This document shows, in pieces, positions 9,130-15,509 of a stretch of 64,000 nucleotides of DNA (its first letter is position 1; each line of letters opens with the position of its first letter). A program made the position numbers and the translations under genes. A model generated the notes under the pieces. That model was not told the DNA's origin, did not search any database, and saw only the letters and a list, made by a program, of their open reading frames with translations. The DNA is from Streptomyces sp. NBC_00459 (GTDB taxonomy: Bacteria > Actinomycetota > Actinomycetes > Streptomycetales > Streptomycetaceae): the NCBI RefSeq assembly GCF_036013955.1, contig NZ_CP107903.1, positions 2,914,001-2,978,000 on the forward strand, read 5' to 3'.

Positions 9130-10710
9130 ATGGACAGGGAAACGTACGACTACGTCGTCGTCGGCGCCGGATCGGCCGGCTGCGCGGTGGCGGCCCGGCT
9201 GTCCGAGGACCCGGATGTCACGGTCGCGCTGATCGAGGCGGGGCCGCCGGCCCGGGGCCGCCTCTTCGAGATCCCCGCACTGTTCTCGCAGCAGCTCAAG
9301 ACCACGTTCGACTGGGACTTCGAGACGGAACCCGAGCCGCGCCTGGGAGGCCGCCGCGCCTATCTGCCCCGCGGCCGGGTGATCGGCGGCACCAGCTCGA
9401 TGAACACGATGCTGTACGTCCGAGGGCACCGCTACGACTACGACACGTGGGAGCGGCTCGGCAATCCGGGCTGGGGGTACGACGACGTTTTGCCGTTCTT
9501 CAAGAAGTCCGAGGACAACGAGCGCGGGGCCGACGACTTCCACGGCGTCGGCGGCCCCCTCACCGTCAGCAACCCCAACTCCGTCCACCCGTTGCTGACT
9601 GCGTGGGTCGAGGCGGCCCAGGACGCGGGCCACAAGTACAACTCGGACTTCAACGGGGCCGACCAGGAGGGCGTGGGCTACCACCAGGTCACCCAGCGGG
9701 GCGGCCTGCGGTGCAGCAGCGCCATCGCGTTCCTGGAGCCGGCCGCGGGTCGCCCGAACCTCACCGTCCTTCCCTCGACGACCGCACTGCGCCTGAGCTT
9801 CGACGGCTCGCGGGCCACCGGCCTGGAGGTCGACCACCTCGGAGCCGTACGGACGATCCGGGTCGACCGTGAGATCGTACTGTCCCTCGGGGCCTACAAC
9901 TCGCCCCATCTGCTCCTCCAGTCCGGCGTCGGGCCGGCCGACGAACTGGCCGCCGGAGGGATCGCCCCGCTGCACGACCTGCCTGACGTCGGGCGGAACA
10001 TGCAGGACCACACCGGGTGCTTCATCAGCTTCTTCAGCGACACCGAGCCGCTCCTGGGACCGGACACCTCCGCAGAGGAGCAGCTCCTGCGGCGGCAGGG
10101 CACCGGCCCGATGGCCTGGAACGAGACCGGTGGCTTCTTCAGCTCAGGCGACGACGTGCCCGCGCCGGACATCCAGGTCCACGCCGCGCTGGGCATCGTC
10201 CGGGACGAGGGGCTGGCCGCTGCGCTGGAGCCCGGGATGTCGTTCGGCCCGTATGTCGCCCGGCCGGCGAGCCGCGGCTCGATACGGCTGCGGCACTCGC
10301 ACCCGTACGCCAAGCCGCGCATCTTCCACAACTACCTCGACGACCCCGACGACAGGCGGCGGCTGCGGGAGGGCGTCCGGCTGTGCATGCGCATCGCCCG
10401 TGAACAGCGGCTGACATCCCTGCTGCGGTCGGATCTGCGCGGGGCCGCCGAGGCCGGACTCGCCCCGGTGTCGGACAGCGACCAGGACATCGACGACTTC
10501 ATCCGCACGCAGTCGTTCTCCTTCTACCACCCGTCGGGCACCTGCATGATGGGCAAGGTCGTCGACCATGAACTGCGGGTGCACGGGCTGGAGAACGTCC
10601 GCGTGGCGGACACGTCGATCATGCCGACCCTCGTCACCGGGAACACGAACGCCCCCGCCATCATGATCGGCGAGAGGGCCGCCTCGTTCATCCGGACGTC
10701 GGCGGGCTGA
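9130..10710 (+). CDS. GMC oxidoreductase, choline-dehydrogenase-like
   Basis: A 526-residue canonical GMC flavoprotein. The FAD motif is YVVVGAGSAGCAVAARL (residues 8-24), GMC signature 1 is GRVIGGTSSMNTMLYVRGH, and signature 2 is GAYNSPHLLLQSGVGP. The catalytic histidine lies in YHPSGTCMMG (about His467) and the C-terminal loop is VTGNTNAPAIMIGERAA. Choline and other alcohol dehydrogenases share this architecture. The ATG at 9130 is chosen because GGAGG lies just upstream and the FAD fold starts six residues in; the longer open frame back to 8956 would overlap the divergent gene. Substrate unassigned; the cluster context suggests the same compound as the HisD-like operon. Confidence 0.88.
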   Translation: MDRETYDYVVVGAGSAGCAVAARLSEDPDVTVALIEAGPPARGRLFEIPALFSQQLKTTFDWDFETEPEPRLGGRRAYLPRGRVIGGTSSMNTMLYVRGHRYDYDTWERLGNPGWGYDDVLPFFKKSEDNERGADDFHGVGGPLTVSNPNSVHPLLTAWVEAAQDAGHKYNSDFNGADQEGVGYHQVTQRGGLRCSSAIAFLEPAAGRPNLTVLPSTTALRLSFDGSRATGLEVDHLGAVRTIRVDREIVLSLGAYNSPHLLLQSGVGPADELAAGGIAPLHDLPDVGRNMQDHTGCFISFFSDTEPLLGPDTSAEEQLLRRQGTGPMAWNETGGFFSSGDDVPAPDIQVHAALGIVRDEGLAAALEPGMSFGPYVARPASRGSIRLRHSHPYAKPRIFHNYLDDPDDRRRLREGVRLCMRIAREQRLTSLLRSDLRGAAEAGLAPVSDSDQDIDDFIRTQSFSFYHPSGTCMMGKVVDHELRVHGLENVRVADTSIMPTLVTGNTNAPAIMIGERAASFIRTSAG

Positions 10711-10725
10711 TGCCGGGGCGCGAGG

Positions 10726-11487
10726 TCAGACGGCCCGGACGACGGTGCCACCGGCTTCGAGCGCGGCGACCTCGTCGGAGGCCGCGGTGGAGTCGGTGAC
10801 GAGGGTGTGCAGGAGAGTCGCGGGGCCGACGTAGGCGTAGGCGGTGTGGCCGAGCTTGCTGCCGTCGGCGGCCGCGACGACCCGGCGGGCGGAGGCGATG
10901 GCCGCCTTCTTCACCGCGGCGTCCTCGAGGTCGTAGGCGGTCAGGCCGTCGGCCGCGGTCAGCCCACAGCAGCCGATGACGGCGGTGTCGAAGCGCAGGG
11001 CGGCCAGGGAGGCGAGGGCGAGGGGGCCGGTGAGGGCTCCTTCGGCGGCGCGGGGCTGTCCGCCGGGCACGACCAGCGTGGCCGGGCCGGGTGTCTCGGC
11101 GAGCAGGTGGATGGCCTGCAGGGACAGGGGCATCACGGTGACGGGCCGCTCGCGCAGGAGGCGGGCGACCTCCAGGCAGGTGGTGCCACTGTCCAGCAGG
11201 ACGCTCTCACCGTCGGCGACGAGTGCGCTGATCTCGGCGGCGATCCGGCGTTTGGCGTCGACCGCGTCACGGGCGCGCAGCGCGAAGGGGGGCTCCTCGC
11301 CCCGCAGCAGGAGGGTGCGTGCCCCGCCCCGGACGCGTTCGAGGACGCCCTGGGCGGCGAGGGTGTCGAGGTCGCGCCGGATGGTCATCTCCGAGGCGCC
11401 GGTCAGCTCCGCGAGTTCCTGGACCGTGGCGCCCCCGGAGTCCCTGACGACCTTCGCGATCAGCCCGTGCCGGTCTGCGTTGCTCAT
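10726..11487 (-). CDS. DeoR-family transcriptional regulator
   Basis: A 253-residue repressor-type protein. The N-terminal DeoR helix-turn-helix covers about residues 20-47 (TVQELAELTG then ASEMTIRRDL). The DeoR sensor domain follows, with the LLDSGTTCLEVARLL phosphate-binding-type loop and DGSKLG near the end. Such proteins sense phosphorylated sugars. The ATG at 11487 is used because the family starts a few residues before the HTH; a longer frame to 11532 would run into the AT-rich operator region. It is divergent from the MFS gene and probably represses it. Its 3' end converges with the second GMC gene, 15 nt apart. Confidence 0.85.
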   Translation of the reverse strand: MSNADRHGLIAKVVRDSGGATVQELAELTGASEMTIRRDLDTLAAQGVLERVRGGARTLLLRGEEPPFALRARDAVDAKRRIAAEISALVADGESVLLDSGTTCLEVARLLRERPVTVMPLSLQAIHLLAETPGPATLVVPGGQPRAAEGALTGPLALASLAALRFDTAVIGCCGLTAADGLTAYDLEDAAVKKAAIASARRVVAAADGSKLGHTAYAYVGPATLLHTLVTDSTAASDEVAALEAGGTVVRAV

Positions 11488-11512
11488 GACGCGATTGAAC
11501 ACCACCAAGAAA

Positions 11513-11554
11513 CAAACAATCAACTTGTTCATTTAATCGACTTTCAAACACTAA
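11513..11554. promoter_or_regulatory. Direct-repeat candidate operator for the DeoR regulator
   Basis: Within an unusually AT-rich stretch between the DeoR and MFS genes, CAAACAATCAA (11513-11523) and CAAACACTAA (11545-11554) form an imperfect direct repeat 32 bp apart, about three helical turns. DeoR proteins often bind spaced repeats in the divergent intergenic region. The repeat is visible; the protein assignment is inference. Confidence 0.35.
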
Positions 11555-11577
11555 AAATGTTCGTTATGGTGGTCGAC

Positions 11578-12822
11578 ATGGAACGTTCCCTACGAGCCGC
11601 CCGCATGGCGACCTATGTCTACTTCGTCCTGTACGGCACCCTGCTGGGCACCTGGGTGGTGCACATCCCCGCGATCGAGGAGCGCGTGGGCATCAGCCAC
11701 GCGGCCCTCGGCGGCCTGCTGGTGGTGCTCGGACTCGGTGCCTTCGTGGGCATGCAGGTGGCGGGTCCGCTGACCGATCGCCTCGGCACCCGCACCGTGG
11801 TACCCGTCGGCGGCGTGCTCTGCGGCGCGACCCTGTTCCTGCCCGGTCTCGCCCACGATCCATGGACGCTGGCCGTCGTGCTGCTGGTCTTCGGATTCTG
11901 CAACGGCTGTCTGGACGTGAGCATGAACGCCCACGCGGTGCACGTGGAGAAGGCGTACGGCCGACCCGTCATGTCCGGTTTCCACGCCACGTTCTCCGTC
12001 GGCGGTGTCCTCGCCGCGCTCGCCGGAGCGGGCGCGGCGAGCGCCGGCCTGAACCCGGCCGCGGGCATGGCCGTCATGGGAGCCGCGGGCGTCGTGGTCG
12101 CCCTGGCCACGGCACGCGCCCTGCTGCCTGCCGCTCCCGCCGTCGAGGGCCCGGACGCCACGGAGGAGACCGGGACGTCACCGGCCGTCGAGGGCCGCGG
12201 CACCACGGGCCGGGTCTGGCTGCTGGCCGTCCTGGCGCTGATGGTCATGCTGTGCGAGGGCGCCGCCAACGACTGGAGCGCCCTGCACCTGAAGGACGTC
12301 CTGGGTGCGTCCGCAGGCACGGCGGCCTTCGCCTACGGCACCTTCGCCGCGGCCATGACCATCGGCCGACTGCTCGCCGACCGGTTCGCCACTCGGTTCG
12401 GTTCCCTGGCGATCCTGCGCCACGGCGCGGCCATGGCCGCCGTCGGCATCACCCTGGTGGCCCTCGGCCCGTGGATGTGGGCCGCGTTCACCGGCTGGGC
12501 GCTGTTCGGCCTGGGCCTGTCCGGCTGCGTCCCGCAGCTGTTCAGCGCGGCCGGGCATGCCGACCCCTCCGCCGCCGGAGCCAATGTCTCCCGCGTCGCC
12601 GGACTCGGCTACGTCGGCATGCTTGCCGGCCCCGCCGTGATCGGCTGGCTGACCCACCTCGTCGCCCTCAACCACGCCTTCGTCCTGCTGACCCTGCTGT
12701 GCGCGACCACCGCCGTGGCCGCCGGAGTCCTGCGCACCGGCCCCGACCGCACACACCGGTCCGGTCCGGCAGTCGACAACACCCGCCAGACCGAAACCGA
12801 GACCGCGGCCTGCCGCCACTGA
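11578..12822 (+). CDS. MFS transporter
   Basis: A 414-residue major facilitator with about 12 hydrophobic helices in two halves, joined by a hydrophilic loop near residues 185-210 (TEETGTSPAVEGRGTT). The helix 2-3 loop GPLTDRLGTRTVV matches the MFS signature G-x-x-x-D-R-x-G. The order of conserved residues (FGFCNGCLDVSMNAHAV) recalls the YbjJ/FucP-like sugar or drug transporter group. Starts at 11557 and 11566 are also in frame; 11578 leaves room for the candidate operator. It heads an operon with the LLM and HAD genes and is likely controlled by the divergent DeoR protein. Substrate unknown. Confidence 0.82.
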   Translation: MERSLRAARMATYVYFVLYGTLLGTWVVHIPAIEERVGISHAALGGLLVVLGLGAFVGMQVAGPLTDRLGTRTVVPVGGVLCGATLFLPGLAHDPWTLAVVLLVFGFCNGCLDVSMNAHAVHVEKAYGRPVMSGFHATFSVGGVLAALAGAGAASAGLNPAAGMAVMGAAGVVVALATARALLPAAPAVEGPDATEETGTSPAVEGRGTTGRVWLLAVLALMVMLCEGAANDWSALHLKDVLGASAGTAAFAYGTFAAAMTIGRLLADRFATRFGSLAILRHGAAMAAVGITLVALGPWMWAAFTGWALFGLGLSGCVPQLFSAAGHADPSAAGANVSRVAGLGYVGMLAGPAVIGWLTHLVALNHAFVLLTLLCATTAVAAGVLRTGPDRTHRSGPAVDNTRQTETETAACRH

Positions 12823-12925
12823 CCGCTTGTGCGGCACGGTCCCTGACAACCGTGCCGCACAAGCTCTCCTCCCCCGGGTCACCAGGGCCGGGGTCAAGAC
12901 CCCCGCCTCGCCGAAGGAGCCCCCG

Positions 12926-13918
12926 ATGTCCGAGTCCCGCACACCGTCCGCCCGCCGCCGTGTCGGTGTCATGCTGCCGCTCGATCTCCCCGTCGGCGAG
13001 GTGCTGCCCTACGTCCGGCGCGCCGAGGAGCTGGGGTTCGACCAGGTCTGGGTGGTGGAGGACCTCGGCTGGCGCGGCGGTGTCGCCCAGGCCGCCACCG
13101 TCCTGGCCGCCACCACGAACCTCACCGTCGGGATCGGGATCATGCCCGCCGGCGCCCGCAACGTGTGCTTCGCCGCTATGGAACTGGCCACCCTCGCCCA
13201 GCTCCACCCCGGCCGGCTCATCGCGGGAATCGGCCACGGCATGCCCGGCTGGATGCGCCGGGCCGGGTCCTGGCCCGCCAGTCCCCTGACCCTGATCAAG
13301 GAGTACGCGAGAGCGCTGCGGCTGCTCGTCGCCGGTGAGCCCGGCCCCGCGAACGGCCGGTACGTACGGTGCGAAGGCGTCGTCCTCACCGAGATCCCGG
13401 ACATCGTCCCCCCGGTCGTCCTGGGTGTCCGCGGCCCCAAGTCGCAGGCGGTCGCAGGCGAGGTCGCCGACGGCCTCCTCCTGGCCGAGCCCGCCGCACC
13501 CGCCTACATCACCGCTTCCCTGCGCAACCTGGGCCCCGCCCCCTCCGCGAACGCTCCGGAGATCGTCGTCTACGACGCCGCCGCCGTCGACGAGGACGAG
13601 GAAGCCGCTCTGGCCCGCGTCCGCACCGTCCTGGAATCGGTCGGTGAGCCGCAGTGGGCCGCGCACATCGACCCCCTGCCCTTCGCCGCCGAGCTGCGCG
13701 CACACCGCGCCGCCTGCCCCGACGCCCGGCACTTCGCCCGGACGATGCCCGCCGACTGGGTCCGCGAGCTGAGCATCTCCGGCACCCCCGCCCAGGCCCG
13801 CGCGGCGATCGCCGCCCGCCATGCGGCCGGCGCGACCAGTGTCGTCCTCGCCCCGGCGGGCCCAGCCCCCCTGGCCGCGCTCGACTCACTCGCCCGCGCC
13901 CTGCCCGACCGGCACTGA
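12926..13918 (+). CDS. LLM-class flavin-dependent oxidoreductase
   Basis: A 330-residue luciferase-like monooxygenase TIM barrel. Recognisable parts are the first strand RVGVMLPLD, the RRAEELGFDQVWVVEDL segment, TNLTVGIGIMPA, LHPGRLIAGIGHGMPGW, and a late GTPAQARAAIAARHAAG helix. Members use F420 or FMN; the Streptomyces group often uses F420. An AAGGAG precedes the ATG at 12926. The gene is 103 nt downstream of the MFS gene in the same direction, followed 36 nt later by the HAD gene. Neither cofactor nor substrate can be decided from sequence alone. Confidence 0.85.
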   Translation: MSESRTPSARRRVGVMLPLDLPVGEVLPYVRRAEELGFDQVWVVEDLGWRGGVAQAATVLAATTNLTVGIGIMPAGARNVCFAAMELATLAQLHPGRLIAGIGHGMPGWMRRAGSWPASPLTLIKEYARALRLLVAGEPGPANGRYVRCEGVVLTEIPDIVPPVVLGVRGPKSQAVAGEVADGLLLAEPAAPAYITASLRNLGPAPSANAPEIVVYDAAAVDEDEEAALARVRTVLESVGEPQWAAHIDPLPFAAELRAHRAACPDARHFARTMPADWVRELSISGTPAQARAAIAARHAAGATSVVLAPAGPAPLAALDSLARALPDRH

Positions 13919-13954
13919 ACCGACCACCCCGACACCGCGAGGGAACGGACTCCC

Positions 13955-14575
13955 ATGCCCACCGACCGCCACCGCATCGTGCTCTTCGACCTCTTCGGGG
14001 TCATCGCCCGCCACCAACGCCCAGGCACCCTGGAGAAGATGGCCGCCCGCTGCCACAGCCCCCTCGACGCCTTCACCACGGCGTACTGGACCCACCGACC
14101 GTCCTACGACGCCGGACGGCACACCGCGTCCTCGTACTGGACCGACGTCCTGCACGCGCTGTCCCACCCCGCCGACACCGACACGATCGAGGAGCTACGG
14201 CTCACCGACATCGACAGCTGGTCCCGCGTCGACGAGGACATGATCACCTACGTGCGCACCCTGCGGGACCGCGCCCGGGTCGCCCTGCTGTCCAACATCC
14301 CCGCGGACCACGCGGACGCCTTCCTTGCCGCCCAGCCCTGGCTGAACGACCTCGACCACGTCGCCTTCTCCGGCAGAATCGGTACGGCCAAGCCCGACCC
14401 GGCCGCCTTCCGCCACTGCGTCGCCACCCTGCACGCCGCACCCGCCGACTTCCTCTTCGTCGACGACCGCGAGGAGAACGTCCGTGCGGCGCAAGCCGTC
14501 GGCATGAACGGCCACGTCTTCGACAGCCGGGCCGAACTCGCGCCCGTCGTCGACGCGTGGCTGCCCTGCCGATGA
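13955..14575 (+). CDS. HAD-superfamily hydrolase
   Basis: A 206-residue haloacid-dehalogenase-like protein with a C1 cap. Motif I is VLFDLFGVIA (nucleophile Asp12), motif II is LLSNIP, motif III GTAKPDPAAF supplies the lysine, and motif IV is FVDDREENV. The second aspartate of the usual DxD in motif I is replaced by Phe14, as in some epoxide-hydrolase-N-like HAD proteins, so ordinary phosphatase activity is uncertain. It is the last gene of the MFS-LLM-HAD operon and is followed by a hairpin terminator at 14639-14663. Confidence 0.8.
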   Translation: MPTDRHRIVLFDLFGVIARHQRPGTLEKMAARCHSPLDAFTTAYWTHRPSYDAGRHTASSYWTDVLHALSHPADTDTIEELRLTDIDSWSRVDEDMITYVRTLRDRARVALLSNIPADHADAFLAAQPWLNDLDHVAFSGRIGTAKPDPAAFRHCVATLHAAPADFLFVDDREENVRAAQAVGMNGHVFDSRAELAPVVDAWLPCR

Positions 14576-14638
14576 GCGACACTCCCCCACCTCCGCTCCG
14601 ACCTGCAACACCAGGCGCGCGCCACACATTCGAAAACA

Positions 14639-14663
14639 CGTCAGAGGCCAAGTGCCTCTGACG
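14639..14663 (+). terminator. Hairpin terminator after the HAD gene
   Basis: The 10-bp perfect stem CGTCAGAGGC / GCCTCTGACG (14639-14648 with 14654-14663) encloses a 5-nt loop, 63 nt after the HAD stop codon. There is no U-run, as is common in high-GC actinobacteria. Confidence 0.6.
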
Positions 14664-14722
14664 AGCCGTCGCTGCACCTTGACGCGGGCCGTGCACCCGG
14701 GCCGCCCTCGCCGGCCAACGAC

Positions 14723-14862
14723 CTACGTACCAGTGCTGGTCTGAAGCCACTCGGCCGACTTCAGGTCGGTAGCGTCGACCCACCTGCCGAGCTCGGGGAC
14801 CCAGAAGGGGTGGCCGTCGGTCGCGGTGAGCTGGGCCGTCTTCGAGCCGGCTGAACCGTTGG
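14723..14862 (-). pseudogene. Displaced Hint (intein-like) domain remnant of a polymorphic toxin
   Basis: Reading leftward from about 14862 gives TAQLTATDGHPFWVPELGRW, then VDATDLKSAEWLQTSTGT and a stop at 14723-14725. The TATDGHPFWV block followed by W-x-DA-x-DLK is the conserved end of the pretoxin Hint domain found in Streptomyces Rhs and other polymorphic toxins. No start codon, upstream toxin core or downstream toxin continues this frame, so it is an orphan fragment. It lies just beyond the Rhs-immunity pair and its terminator, the position where displaced toxin tips accumulate. Visible only as about 45 residues; the identification is by motif memory. Confidence 0.6.
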
Positions 14863-14929
14863 AAGCGGCGGCGCGGGGGCGGTGAGGCGTGGGGGTAATA
14901 CCCCGCCTCTCGACAGGCTCCGGATACGG

Positions 14930-14967
14930 CGGAACGCCCGGCCGAGGAAACTCGGCCGGGCGTTCCG
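14930..14967 (-). terminator. 17-bp hairpin terminator of the Rhs-immunity operon
   Basis: CGGAACGCCCGGCCGAG and its exact reverse complement flank a GAAA tetraloop (stem 14930-14946 with 14951-14967), 23 nt beyond the stop of the HEAT-repeat gene. The perfect 17-bp stem with a stable tetraloop is a strong factor-independent-type terminator and can work in both directions. Confidence 0.8.
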
Positions 14968-14990
14968 GATGATCGGTTACAGCTCCGCGG

Positions 14991-15509
14991 TCAGAGCTCG
15001 CCGCGGCGGGCGAGCTGCTTCAGCGCGTTCTCACGGATGATCTCGTTCTCGTCGTCGCGCAGCCCCTCCAGGGCTTCCCGGGCCTCCGCGCCCGGAATCG
15101 CGCCGAGCGCCCAGATCGCCTTCACCGCGAGCGCCCGGTTCTCGTCCCAGTCCAGGCGCTCGGGAACCCAGCGAGTCGCCAGGGCCAAGGTCGGCACCGT
15201 CCTGGGCGAGTGGAGCTCGCCCAACATGGACACGATGTCCTCGTGCTCCCTGTGCCATTCGGCGGGGAACAGCTCGATCAACGGCTCCAGGAACTCCTCG
15301 ACCGAGGCGTCGGCGGCGCCATGGACGATCAACGCCATCTCGACGTCGTCGGCGTCCCGGCGCTCCATGGCATCGCGGAGCAGCCGGAGCGCCAGGGCCC
15401 CACCGTCGGACTCACCGAAGTGGGCGAGCACCTCGTCGAGCGTGCTCGTCGGACCGTCACCCAATCCGACCGCCAGGCCCATGACCAGATCCTGCTCCTC
15501 AGGGGTCAT
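14991..15509 (-). CDS. HEAT-repeat protein, probable immunity protein of the Rhs toxin
   Basis: A 172-residue, acidic, all-helical protein. The C-terminal half shows HEAT-type helices (WALGAIPGAEAREALEGLRD, then NEIIRENALKQLARRG). HEAT and Armadillo-type proteins are frequent immunity partners in polymorphic toxin systems, where they wrap the toxin domain. The ATG at 15509 overlaps the Rhs stop codon (ATGA, 15506-15509), giving tight translational coupling, as expected of a toxin/immunity pair. An upstream in-frame ATG at 15527 lies inside the Rhs frame and is less likely. No signal peptide is seen, so it would act in the cytoplasm of the producing cell. The immunity role is inferred from position. 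Confidence 0.7.
   Translation of the reverse strand: MTPEEQDLVMGLAVGLGDGPTSTLDEVLAHFGESDGGALALRLLRDAMERRDADDVEMALIVHGAADASVEEFLEPLIELFPAEWHREHEDIVSMLGELHSPRTVPTLALATRWVPERLDWDENRALAVKAIWALGAIPGAEAREALEGLRDDENEIIRENALKQLARRGEL

Larger units (their letters stand above)
14576..14990. other. 415-bp gap between the HAD and HEAT-repeat genes
   Basis: No intact gene. It holds the HAD-side hairpin (14639-14663), the Hint-domain remnant (14723-14862) and the terminator of the HEAT-repeat gene (14930-14967). Nothing else recognisable was found. Confidence 0.6.

Noticed and set aside
10807..12822. A 671-residue version of the MFS protein
   Set aside because: The N-terminal 257 residues are antisense to the DeoR gene. 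The transporter homology begins only at about 11578.
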